A stretch of 64,000 bases of DNA from Henricia sp. BOLD:AAB3569 (GCA_037783545.1 JBBELK010000624.1:124001-188000), one strand, 5' to 3'. Positions 22,826 through 32,407 are shown, counted from the stretch's first letter. Notes: generated by a model from the letters alone, not told the origin. Made by a program: numbers and translations.

Positions 22826-23088
22826 TTTATACCTTTCAATTAGCCTTTTTGTAGTATGGCGGACACAATAGGAGGGCGCACTTTTTTGATTTTGGTTTAA
22901 ATTACATTAAATGCAAAATAACTGCAATTTCACTGTGCACTTATGAATTTTATTTATGTCTTTGTATTATAATTACAACATGTAAATAAAGTCTCTGGAA
23001 AGAAATACCAATGTTTAAAAAAAATTTATAGCCACATAAAATTGCACCATCTCCTTTTGTTCCGCTATACTTCTAAAAGGTATAAAAA
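22826..23088. mobile_element. Probable MITE
   Basis: Left end TTTATACCTTT...GTAGTATGGCGGACA and right end complement TTTATACCTTTTAGAAGTAT...GCGGAAC pair as imperfect inverted repeats. A related left-end phrase (AGCCTTTTTGAAGTATGGC) is at about 14802, so the family is repeated. Confidence 0.45.
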
Positions 23089-23148
23089 CATTAGATTTTA
23101 GGTTGTAGGCCTATATGTTATTTACCATTGTCACCATAGCGAGTTATC

Positions 23149-23425
23149 GTATGCGTCGGTTATTTTTATTCCTTTCGTCGCATTCTTTGTACCCTTGAAT
23201 ACCCAACCTAATATTTTCGTTCCTACGTCTGTTACAATTATCATAACAATGTACCGTACCGTACCTATAGCGTCAGTCGGGTCTTTTATTCCATACGTCG
23301 CACTCTCTGTACCTTTGAAAGGCCGACCTAAGCTTTCAATTCTACGTTTCCTTTCAATTGTTTTCGTTTTTACGTCCTTGTCCATTGTCATAACGATGTA
23401 CCGTACCCAGCGTCAGTCGGTTCTT
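23149..23425. repeat. Tandem repeat of about 125 bp units
   Basis: Two full diverged units and the start of a third share GCGTC(A/G)GT, CGTCGCA(T/C)TCT, GTACC(C/T)TTGAA and AACAATGTACCGTACC-like blocks. Confidence 0.6.
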
Positions 23426-23612
23426 ATTTAATCTAAACTAAATACTCTACATTTTCTGAATATAATCATTTTCAGAACGAAATTATTCATCTATAAAGAA
23501 CTGAATATTACTGAAAATACTCTAATGTTCGTATTTATTAAATTAGGATCGCAGCGATAGAAGATCGTCCCTTCGACAACCGTAACCGATGAAGAGTCGT
23601 CACAACGGTATA

Positions 23613-24786
23613 GGGTGATTCCATAATTTCGGGCCCCAGTGGCATGAATGGGTAGATTGTACTTTCATATTGAATTGTCAAGTTACTTCAGTCGATATGT
23701 TATTTTTTTAGTTTTGCTTGTGTCACCAACATCAATTTGTACTAAACTAAACATTCAAATTTGGTATCATGAATATTCATGGTCCTAATTCTAACTTAAA
23801 ATAGACTAAAATTATCACTTTTTAGGCAAACATTTGTGACATTTTAAACACATCATTTTAAAACTAATATTTTCCTTGTTTTCGGTGGGTTAGCTTGGTT
23901 ATTTGTAAACTGAAATGATTGACAACGCATTGCTATTGACAATATAACCCACATTTGATGAATAATTTGATATTTTCGTTATACAAAAGGTTTTGCAAAA
24001 AAATATGTTTCACGTGTAAGATTTGGTGTCTCTTCTTACGCGTGAAACATGTGTACGTAACTTTTAATTGTTCTGGCCACACCAACTGCCACAACTTTTC
24101 AATTTTCCATGCATAATGTAAGCCTGTACTTGGTTTCAAATCACTTAAATGTTTGGACATTTAAATGTTTAGGCAAACAATAAAAATATGGTCATTCTGA
24201 TTTTCGTCGGACCACTTTGGTGTCCCCCTACAGTTACTATAACAATATTTGCTGAACTTAACATACGGATCTTTCTAGCAAAAATATATTTTCGTGGAGC
24301 CTTTTAAACATACATAACAAAACATTTTGTAAACTTGTTTCAGAATTTGAAAATTTAGGCAAAACAACTTTGGTGTGCCCAAAATATCCTTACACGTGAA
24401 ACTTTGTTTTTGTGCCATAAAAGTGTAATGAAAACACTGACAGACTAATCAATTGAGTTTTTAGCTTGGAATTGACTACATCTTCAAAAATAAACACATA
24501 AATGGTATGAAACAAATATTACACTGGTTATAATGAGAAAAAGGCATTTTGGTGTCCCTCCTTACGCGAGAAACCAATAATTGTTCGATAAATGGAGATA
24601 TTTAGAGGGTATACATGATTCTTAACCCCTGAAAAGAACTTACATACCATAACTTTTAGGAAACTGGGTAAATATGCAAATTTAATAAATGGTTTTACAA
24701 AATAAAGGATGAATGGTGATGATTTATGGATTTAGGGCCTAAAATGTGCATGTCACAAGTTGGTACCCTAATTTATGGAATCACCC
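23613..24786. mobile_element. TIR transposon with TTACACGTGAAAC words
   Basis: The inverted ends GGGTGATTCCATAA (23613) and its complement at 24772-24786 define a 1174 bp element. The inside repeats the pair TTTGGTGTCCC and TTAC(A/G)CGTGAAAC in both orientations (about 24006-24050, 24218, 24367-24405, 24548-24575). There is no coding. Confidence 0.65.
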
Positions 24787-25452
24787 AAGAGTCCATAGGC
24801 TAACCCAGCGAGAATCAAAGAATCATGCGGCGTGACCTTTTACTTACAGGCTCTGAATTCCCAATCTTCATAATTAAGAAAGTAATGGTATAGTCATTTT
24901 GTGTTTGCATTGATCGCTAATGAAATGGTCAATGTCAGATCTGATAATCCAATCTTTGTAGTTTGACGGACGAGCCAATTTCGACCGTTTCTGGCCGTTA
25001 GGCCGACGACTGTATAATTTCCCAAGAGTGGACGGCCTGACAATTACAATAAGATACAATTCGGTACGCTTTTCTATTAATACAGAGTTCAATTGAAGGA
25101 TGATCTCCCCGGTAATTTAATTAAATAACATACATCTCAAACTGAAGGGAGTCACCATGCATATTTCCCCCACAAAATTGAACTTTAATCAACCCATGAG
25201 CGTGGTAAAAATCCACCTTGTTTCTGATTAACCACATGCATAAATTGCAAACTTGCGTATGTGTGGTTTTTGAAGTTTAGTCAACTTAAGATAGACATGC
25301 AGGATTGGAAAACTGTTAAAACGGCGTTATTTCCACGTGTGATTCAAGATGTGCATAATTATATTGTATTTTGAAGGTAGGCCTACATGTATATATATAT
25401 ATGAAAGGATTGCTAATTGACAGAAGAATTTAGAAACACGAGAAAATTGCAG
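24787..25452. other. No gene recognised
   Basis: No coding signal or repeat that I can support. Confidence 0.35.
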
Positions 25453-25522
25453 TGCCCCGACTGGGATTCGAACCCAGGTTCTTAGCTTACATGGCAACTG
25501 AGCTATCTCACTATGAGCAACT
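25453..25522 (-). repeat. tRNA-like SINE head, minus strand
   Basis: On the minus strand an A-box-like ATAGCTCAGTTG and a B box GGTTCGAATCC with the CTGGG/CCCAG stem are spaced as in a tRNA. The acceptor stem is poor. The downstream SINE body is not delimited. Confidence 0.5.
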
Positions 25523-26260
25523 AACAATGGAAATTTGGCACACACCATTGTTAATGTCTGAGCATCCCGCCGGAGCACAACAGCAATCTCATGTTTGCCT
25601 CTCTTTTTTTCCAACAATGCAGTGGGGCAAATCCATGCCAACCTATTCACTTAATAGGTCAGGGAGGGTTTTTCGTGGCCTCAGAGTGCCTGCAGCTTTG
25701 CTGCATGGACTGATACCGAAAGCCTTGCCACGTTCCTGGAGAGTTTACCGTTCTCAATCTTCAAACAGGATTTTGCCTAAATCCCATAGCTCATTGAAAT
25801 AATTCTTGTGAATTAATTTTGCGATTTGCGTTCTGATTATTCTTAATCTTTGTTTCTCCCCTTCTTTCGAAAAACTGCTCATATTTTTAGCACAACTGTA
25901 ATAGACAAATTGTTTGGATCGAAATGTAGGCCTACTCGTTTTAATCTAGAATAACAATTCCAACTTTATATAAAGCACTTGTTTTATCGGGACGATGTCC
26001 GAAAAGCTTAAAGAGCTTGGTACCAGTTGGAACCAGGAGATAAATTTACTTTCGTTGGTGTTGATTGCATATCTTGCTTTTGTTTTCCACTTAACCTAAC
26101 ACGTGGAGGTATCGCTAATATAACTATAGTATGAGATTAAAACTTTAAACTTGTACAATTGGACGGTGCTCGAGACAGTCCCGGCCAACTCTCATGCCGC
26201 AATAAAATTCTGAATTAAATGTCTTGTGTTTATCGAGTCATTCGCTAAAATGAATCTGTT

Positions 26261-26295
26261 TTTCATGCGTATGAGCGCAGCGAAGGAGCATGAAA
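26261..26295 (+). repeat. Hairpin with conserved 19-nt loop, copy 2
   Basis: Stem TTTCATGC / GCATGAAA encloses GTATGAGCGCAGCGAAGGA. Compared with 8284-8318, one stem base pair has changed from T-A to G-C on both sides, while the loop is nearly identical. Confidence 0.5.
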
Positions 26296-26511
26296 TTAAA
26301 AAAATCACCCTACCTGTAAGACACCAGGACCTTTTCTACGTTCCAAAAATACATGAAAACCGTGTCCTTGCTTTCACGAAATTATGCGAAGTCACCGTCC
26401 CATTTAGGCTACTTCTCTGGCTATGTCGAGCACAGCAAGTCATATAGCAAATCGCCATAAATCGCGATGTCTTCGATATCAATCTTAAGCTTGTCGGCGC
26501 AGATCGGCAGT

Positions 26512-27018
26512 TTATTGGGGACGCCAAAATACGGCGATATGCGAATGACATAATGTACGGCTTATTATTTGTTGCGAATTTGGCGCAAGCTGCAAAAGTA
26601 GGGGGGATTTTAAAACGTTTAAAGTTCTCGTCGGCACCCCGTGGAGACGTGTTCGACCAATATACGAGATCGGGTGTTTTTCGTTCAGCATTGCCTCGAC
26701 ATATGACCAGTTAATTAGTCCCGTTAACACTTTCACGACGCAAGCCGATCTATAGGCCGATCTAAGTCTTTGAGATTCTTGTAGACATCTTGGTGACATT
26801 AGGAATAACGTCTTGGCATGTCTTGGTGCGCCGCCATGGGTCGAGAGAGTCAACAACGCGCCACATAAATGTTCAATTTTGTTTAGCCATCTCGGTGTAA
26901 TGTCGTCAGCTGGCATATATGTGCGGAAGTTGCAAGTAACGAAAACATGGCGGACAGTAGGGAGGTTTAGACGCACTTGGTCGTTATTCTGAAGATACGC
27001 CAACGCCGGATACAACAA
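26512..27018 (-). CDS. Unrecognised 168-codon open frame
   Basis: This minus-strand frame is the longest in an otherwise empty interval. It begins MLYPALAYLQNNDQVRLNLP and includes SYIGRTRLHGVPTRTLNVLK. The composition (Leu-, Arg- and His-rich) is not strongly protein-like, and I recognise no family. It could be a chance frame in GC-richer DNA or a transposon remnant. Confidence 0.15.
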   Translation of the reverse strand: MLYPALAYLQNNDQVRLNLPTVRHVFVTCNFRTYMPADDITPRWLNKIEHLCGALLTLSTHGGAPRHAKTLFLMSPRCLQESQRLRSAYRSACVVKVLTGLINWSYVEAMLNEKHPISYIGRTRLHGVPTRTLNVLKSPLLLQLAPNSQQIISRTLCHSHIAVFWRPQ

Positions 27019-27058
27019 GGATTATCCCGGATAGCCACGGACCAAGAATGACCCTCTT

Positions 27059-27531
27059 CCGGTGTCCCGCTCTCAGATGTTCCGCGTACTCAGATGTTCC
27101 GATGACCAAATATGGTAGCTTACGTCACGGAACGTCATGCGCACAGCGTATGTATTTATACCAGTTTAGGTGCAGTGCTGAGTTGATCAGCAGAATTCGC
27201 GCCATGCACGTACTTTGATGCGCGCAGATGTAGTGACATTTTTGCAAGATGGCAGCCGCGGACATGGCGGAGCGTTCATGTGGTTTCGCCGTATTTATAG
27301 AAAAAAACGACAAATAATTGCAGCAGGGCTTTCTGAGAGTCAGAGGAGAGAAACATATGTACGACGAGGCCAGTAAGCACGCGGACACATTTACAAGGGG
27401 ACAGTTTTACCTTTTACACCGGGACATCTGAGCACGCGGAACATCTGAGATCGTGCACGCAACGTGCTGAAATGTTCCGTGACGTCATCGGAACATCTGA
27501 GCACGCGGAACATCTGAGATCGTGACACCGG
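27059..27531. mobile_element. MITE with 48-bp inverted repeats and doubled CAGATGTTCC words
   Basis: The ends CCGGTGTCCCGCTCTCAGAT... (27059-27106) and the complement at 27484-27531 match over 48 bp with few changes. Each end holds the phrase CGCGGAACATCTGAG twice in tandem. A third partial copy is internal at 27416-27455. The phased CpG array starts directly after the right end. Confidence 0.7.
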
Positions 27532-27539
27532 GGCCAATC

Positions 27540-28245
27540 GGGATGAAATCGTCCAGACAGTCCCCTCGACGGTGGAAAAACCCAGACACCCCTGTACTGT
27601 CCCGTACCATGACGGACCCAACACGGAAACAGTACGTTTTACCAATGATTGACTACGGACCCAACACGGACCCAACACGAACCACCCCGTACTACCACTG
27701 CCCCGGACCCAACACGAACTGTCCCGAACTGTCCCGGAAGAACTACGGATGCAACCTGAACCATCCCGGACCCAATACGGACCCAACACGAACCGTCACG
27801 GAGACTATAAATACAGGTGCATTTTTCATTGGTTTTCACTTTTCGACAGGACTTTGTTGTGTCCGGGTGGTCCGGGGTGGTACGTGGCGACAACGTGTTG
27901 GGAAAATTATGCCGTATCGCCAAGTATCGCCAAGCATCATCACGTTGCCACTACGAAATCACTACGTACTGTCCCGAACCCAACACGAACCGAACACGAA
28001 CCATCCCGGATTGGGCTTCCATCCAGAACCGTCCCGAACCACCCCGACTTTTTTAAACAGTTTAAAAAAGTCGAGGGGACCTCCCGAACCGTCCAGGACT
28101 ATCCCGATTCATCCAGTACCATCCAGAACTAGCCCGGACCCAACACGAACCACCCAGGAACCAACACGGATAGGACCCCGGATCGGCAATATTTTAGTCC
28201 GGGATGGTTCGGGACCTTGGTGTGACTGGGGCTTTAGAGCAGAAG
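27540..28245. repeat. Phased CpG-word array I (GACCCAACACG / AACCATCCCG type)
   Basis: Words of 10 or 11 bp ending in CG follow one another: GACCCAACACG, AACCACCCCG, AACTGTCCCG, GACCCAATACG and variants. The closing G falls at 27668, 27679, 27689, then 27705, 27716, 27726, 27736 and 27747. The opposite orientation appears at about 28165-28225. The long plus-strand open frame through here (27522-28286) is a by-product of the repeat, not a gene. Confidence 0.7.
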
Positions 28246-28289
28246 AAAACCAAAAGGCCACGTTTGTGACTTTCGTGGCGAGATAACTT

Positions 28290-29130
28290 TGTTTTTGAAT
28301 TAATGCGATCTATGGCGATCTGAAAAGATTTGAAAAATTTCGAATATCGCGGTAGATCGCCTTGGATATGCTAATTTTAGAACACGAATATGGAAACGGC
28401 ACGAATATAGTACGACCAACCGTATGATTTCGGCATGCTCCACGAAAGCAACAAGACTTTCACCACGACCTATCAAGAATCGACACGAATCAACGAGATC
28501 CAAGTACGATTCGACACGATGTCAACAAGAATCGACACGCTCTCAGTACGAATTAACACGATTCAACACGACTAAACAGGAATTTGGGGTTATAAAAACC
28601 CACGATTCGCGGCGATCTTTGTCAATTCCTCAAAATTCACTGTCCAGTCAACCAAAATTTGGGTCATATCGTGATGGTCGCCCTAAAATCGTGATGGTCG
28701 TGCTACAGTCGTGTTAAATCGTGTCATATTTGTGACGTATTTTTGCACAATTGTGTTGAAACAGTCATCAATTCTTGTTGATATCGTATATATCGTATGT
28801 ATTCGTGTCGATTCTTGTTAAAATCGTGTTGAGATCGTTTCCCCAATCCATCGGGATCTCGACACGAAGCCAGTACGAATCAGTACGGACCAACAAGAAT
28901 GCAGCTGTACTACCTATGCCGATCACAACAATATTTTAACACGATCTAATTTAATTCGTGAATCACCACGACAACTTTTAACACTCCAACAACGATCGCG
29001 GTCCTTGGCCGATCTGTCCCGACCTATGTCGAATCAGTACGACCTATGAAGATCTCAACAAAAACTCATACGATGTTAACACGCTCTAGCGCGATCTGCC
29101 ACGAATTTTCAAAAATGTCAATTTCTTGTT
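28290..29130. repeat. Phased CpG-word array II (GACACGAATC type)
   Basis: Words such as AATCGACACG, ATTCAACACG and AATTAACACG follow one another at 10-11 bp. Closing G positions from 28444 to 28580 give 13 steps with mean 10.46 bp. The words are in CACGA orientation at 28380-28600, TCGTG orientation at 28670-28840 and CACGA again at 28855-29110, so parts can pair as long imperfect inverted repeats. A homologous segment is at about 37107-37300. Confidence 0.75.
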
Positions 29131-29139
29131 ATGCTAGGT

Positions 29140-29600
29140 TCCCACTGTCGTGCGATCCGTTACGAACGCCACGATTGGCCATTCTTAGCTGATCGTGGAA
29201 CCTTCCTTTTTCTGAAATTTCACGTTTGGATACGAGTTGATGCGAGTCGATACGTTCTGGTACGATTTGGTGCGCTTGGATGCGATATAGTCACGATTGG
29301 TCAATTTCAGGTGACAAGATCTGTCACGATCTGGGCTCCCGTTCAGTTGCGATCAGATACGTTCCGATAGGATTGTCCCGATTGAGTCCAATATTGGGTC
29401 CCGATCTGACACGATCATCACGATCGGGGTCCCCGGCCCGATTTGGGACGATCTGGTACGTACAGATACGTTCGGATACGTTCCGATACGATCATCACGA
29501 ACCGATGCGCTCTGTTGCGATCGGATACGATTGTGGTCGCGATGTCTTTCACGATCGGGATCGAGAGTGATCACGATTTGAGCTACGATTGGACCCCGAC
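29140..29600. repeat. Phased CpG-word array III (ATCGGATACG type)
   Basis: Here the words are strictly 10 bp: closing G at 29224, 29234, 29244, 29254, 29264, 29274, 29284, 29295, and again 29440 to 29490 in steps of 10, then 29499, 29509, 29519, 29529, 29539. Words read GAGTTGATGC, ATCTGGTACG, TTCGGATACG. The array ends next to the TATA box of the Harbinger transposase. Confidence 0.75.
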
Positions 29601-29601
29601 G

Positions 29602-29612
29602 GGTATATATAC
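29602..29612 (+). promoter_or_regulatory. TATA box of the Harbinger transposase unit
   Basis: GGTATATATAC lies about 75 bp upstream of the paired ATG at 29684/29687. Its position between the phased array and the coding start suggests a core promoter. Confidence 0.5.
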
Positions 29613-29683
29613 AGCCCGACTGACCATGGACTTCATTGTTTCTTGAACTTCTACAGAGTGAATACTACAACCCACAATCATTG

Positions 29684-30174
29684 ATGATGGCAGAAGTTGA
29701 GGATGATGACAACGTGATATTTGCAGTATTACTGTATGCTTACATTATCGCCAGAGAGGTTAACACCACAGCTCTTCGATGAAGTCTTGCAGAGGGTTGC
29801 CCCAGCTATTGGGAGGGAACTCACCAGTTTCAGGCAACCCCTCTCACCTGGACTGAAACTGGCAGTGACACTGAGGCACCTTGCCACTGGAAAAAAACTA
29901 ACGTTCCCTTGGGTATGCCTTCAGGTGTGGAGAGTCCAGCATTTCAGAGATGGTTCTAGAAGTGTGCCAGGCAATTGTGCAAGCGTACAAAGATGATTTG
30001 TTCAGCCTACCTGCGACCCCTGAAGCCTGGACAGCCCTAGCTAACCAGTTTAAGCAGAGATGGAACATCCCCCACGCCATTGGGGCCCTGGATGGCAAAC
30101 ACATTGCTATCAAGAAGCCACTCCACACTGGCACCTCAACGGCCCTTTTGAGGGCCACCCAAAGGTCATATTAG
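29684..30174 (+). pseudogene. Harbinger (HARBI1-type) transposase, broken
   Basis: ATG codons at 29684/29687 start MMAEVEDDDN. After a frameshift near 29760 the frame reads LTPQLFDEVLQRVAPAIGRE, RQPLSPGLKLAVTLRHLATG and, after another shift near 29940, [34 protein letters not shown]. This order is that of PIF/Harbinger transposases: an N-terminal helix-turn-helix-like LSPxxxLAxTLRxLATG block, then the first catalytic Asp in GALDGKHI. The usual protein is about 350-400 residues; here everything after the first catalytic Asp is missing, since coding runs into the stem-loop region at 30138. It cannot cut DNA. Confidence 0.75.
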
Positions 30175-30230
30175 GACCACCCACTTCCTCACAAAAGAAC
30201 AGGAACATGTGATGATTTTTAAAAAATAAC
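30138..30230. repeat. Inverted repeat arm, left (mate 30785-30866)
   Basis: From AACGGCCC through ACTTCCTCACAAAAGAAC to ATGTGATGATT the sequence matches the complement of 30785-30866, with one extra stretch of about 20 bp on the left. Confidence 0.7.
30141..30161 (+). promoter_or_regulatory. Histone-type 3' stem-loop, plus strand
   Basis: GGCCCTTTTGAGGGCC is a perfect 6-bp stem with a 4-nt loop, preceded by CAAC and followed by ACCCA. This is the layout of the replication-dependent histone mRNA 3' end. A purine-rich CAAAAGAAC follows about 30 nt after ACCCA, where U7 snRNA would bind (closer in real histone genes). Confidence 0.55.
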
Positions 30231-30784
30231 ATTTCTCCCCCCTCCCCCAAAATATAAAGAAAAGAAATGAATAACTTTTATAAACTTCCCTTCCTCTCCC
30301 ACCACCCCCTCCCAACCCCACCCCCCCACCCCCCTCCCAAAAAAAAAACCCACTCCAAAAATTGCAAACTTTAAGATTGATTCCCTCCCAAAAAACAAGA
30401 AATGAAATTTGGAAATGGCCCCTTTCCTCTACCAAAATCAAAGAAAATGAACTCGAGATTGTCCCTACTCAAACCAAAAGAAATGAACAGATTATCCTAA
30501 CTTTGACATGCTCACCCTCCTCCCCAAAAAAACACCATACACATTGTATAGATCCTTGCCCTCCTCTCCCCCCAAAAACAGCATACAAAACAAATGCTTG
30601 CCCTTTCCCCTAAATAAAAATGTAATAAAATAAAATGTAATAAAACCTAAAAGGAGGATGATATCTCTTTGAATTTTAACCTGATATGGTTAATGTTCCC
30701 TTCATTTAAGGAAGTTGGCCAAATAAAATTGCTTCTGTATTTTTCAAATTCACATAGTTTATCATATGCCTTCTTTTTTTTAAA
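30231..30784. other. Low-complexity spacer between convergent units
   Basis: C-rich and A-rich runs (CCCCTCCC, AAAAACC). No gene. AATAAA-like signals occur only near 30610. Confidence 0.5.
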
Positions 30785-30866
30785 TCTCTATTAAATTTTT
30801 TGGGAATCATCACATAATGTTCTTTTGAGAGGAAGTGGGTGGCCCTAAAAAGGGCCGTTAAGGAGT
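30785..30866. repeat. Inverted repeat arm, right (mate 30138-30230)
   Basis: Complement of the left arm; it contains the minus-strand stem-loop and the CTCAAAAGAAC element. Confidence 0.7.
30836..30856 (-). promoter_or_regulatory. Histone-type 3' stem-loop, minus strand
   Basis: On the minus strand: AAC, then GGCCCTTTTTAGGGCC (perfect stem, TTTT loop), then ACCCA. It begins 52 nt after the TGA at 30909-30911 of the accessory gene, and CCTCTCAAAAGA follows within about 6 nt, matching the position of a histone downstream element. No AATAAA is near. Confidence 0.6.
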
Positions 30867-30908
30867 CTCTGTCTCTGGGGGACTTCTGTCACAAGGAGTC
30901 TCTAATGG

Positions 30909-32110
30909 TCATCCGGGGGAGTCTGCCTGTGTCTGGGGCAGGTCTGGGTCATCATCATCCTCAGCAAGTGGATCAGGGGTGTTGAGCTGGGAGGAGAGGT
31001 TGAAACTGCCGGCAGCTGGTGGTGGACTGGGTCCCAGCAGGCTGACCAAGGAGTAATCTAGGGAGGAGGGCAGCGCAGTGGTGGTCGTGGTGGCCCTGCC
31101 CCCTGGGGGTCCTGGGTGTGGCTCATTGGTTGCCAGTAATAGGCTGGTCTTCGGGACCGTGGGGAACTGTCGCTTTACGTAGCTGTGGTCCTGACTACCA
31201 CAGACAATGGGTTGAGGCCCCACAGGGCGAGGTGGCCACTGGGAGGGGTTAGGCTGCCACATACAGGGCCTGCTGAAACTTTTGGAACTGCTGCTACAAC
31301 TGCTCCTGGAACTGTTGGGACTGCTGCTGGAACTGGAAGGGGGCCTGCTGGTCTTGACTTGGTGGTGGCTACGTCTTGCTATGCTCAGCTGCCCGTTAAG
31401 CCCTGTGCAGCTCCTGCATGATGTTCGCCTCAGCATCCCGCCTGTTCTCTCCAGGCAACTTGGACAGGGTCTCCCCCACATACTTTCCAAAGTAGGAGCT
31501 GCCAGATGCAGCCGTACTTCTAGACATGAATTGCACCAGCAGGTCTTCTGAAAAAGAGAAAGCGAGGGAACCTCTTCTTAGAAATATTATTATTTCTAGT
31601 AAGTATATCTCCAAGTATATCTTAATGGGAAATTAAATAAAATTGCAATTGTTATTGGAGGAGATAATACTTACTCAGTTCTCCAGAGGTCCCCCTATCC
31701 TGGAGCCCTGCTGGAGGTAGAGGTAGGCAACTTCTGAGGTTTGGCTGGTGGAGAGGGCGAGTTCAGTGCCACTGGCACTTGCTGCTGCTGCTGCTGCAGC
31801 TGCTGCAAAGGAGGCCGCATTTCTGGCATCCACCGTCTCAATGTGAGGGATTAAAAAGGAGAACTTCACCCACACCCACTTCTCTGTGCTGTTCATGTCA
31901 GTAATGATGACCCACTCTTCCTGGCGCGTTTCTTCAGCCGGCCCATCATGGTCCTCATGCTTGTGTACCATAATTGAAGTTGCGCCACAGTATTGTTCAC
32001 CTTGACATCCTTGAACCCCGCAAGGCGTTTGCTTAGAGGACCTCATTTCGCATGAGGAACCCAATGATTTTCTCCTTTTGCGTTTCAGTAAAGGCAGTTA
32101 CTGTTTTCTT
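30909..32110 (-). pseudogene. Harbinger MADF/Myb-like accessory protein, broken
   Basis: On the minus strand the 5' exon reads TVTAFTETQKEKIIGFLMRN, then LQLWYTSMRTMMGRLKKRAR, then WVWVKFSFLIPHIETVDARN, typical of the MADF-type DNA-binding partner that Harbinger transposons encode. These blocks are in three different frames, so there are two frameshifts. The donor GA|GTAAGT at 31675 and the acceptor TTTTTCAG|AAGA at 31547 define an intron of about 127 bp. The second exon reads FMSRSTAASGSSYFGKYVGE, a Gln-rich part with stops, and in a shifted frame ends DDDDPDLPQTQADSPG. The partner protein normally binds transposon ends and brings in the transposase. It is convergent with the transposase. 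Confidence 0.65.
31735..31975 (-). repeat. Inverted duplication arm 1 (mate 32165-32405)
   Basis: About 240 bp of the accessory-gene 5' exon, repeated in reverse at 32165-32405 with roughly 90 percent identity; this arm lacks about 8 bp and so is frameshifted. Confidence 0.75.
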
Positions 32111-32164
32111 TCTCTTGGCTTTCTGGGTAGATGAACACTACTGTCGCGCAACTTAAATCATGGT

Positions 32165-32407
32165 GTACACACAAGCATGAGGACCATGATGGGCCGGCTG
32201 AAGAAACGCGCCAGGAAGAGTGGGTCAGGAGAAGATGTCATTAATGACATGAACAGCACAGAGAGGTGGGTGTGGGAGAAGTTCTCCTTTTTGATCCCTC
32301 ACATTGAGACGGTGGATGCCAGAAATGCGGCCTCCTTTGCAGCAGCAGCAGCAAGTGCCAGTGGCAGTGGCACTGAACTCATCCCTCCACCAGCCAAACC
32401 TCATTAG
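32165..32407 (+). pseudogene. Second, inverted copy of the accessory-protein segment
   Basis: The plus frame reads MRTMMGRLKKRARKSGSGED, then RWVWEKFSFLIPHIETVDAR in one uninterrupted frame, unlike the minus-strand arm. It ends at a TAG near 32405, beside the Polinton integrase fragment. It keeps the sequence state before the 8-bp deletion of the other arm. Confidence 0.7.

Noticed and set aside
27522..28286. 254-codon plus-strand open frame rich in PNTDPTRT
   Set aside because: The frame is open because the CG-ended words lack stop codons in that phase; both strands and other phases give similar repetitive peptides. It is repeat DNA, not a gene.
30141..30161. Remnant of a true histone gene
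   Set aside because: No histone coding sequence precedes either stem-loop; upstream frames are Harbinger transposase and accessory protein. A captured histone 3' end cannot be fully excluded.
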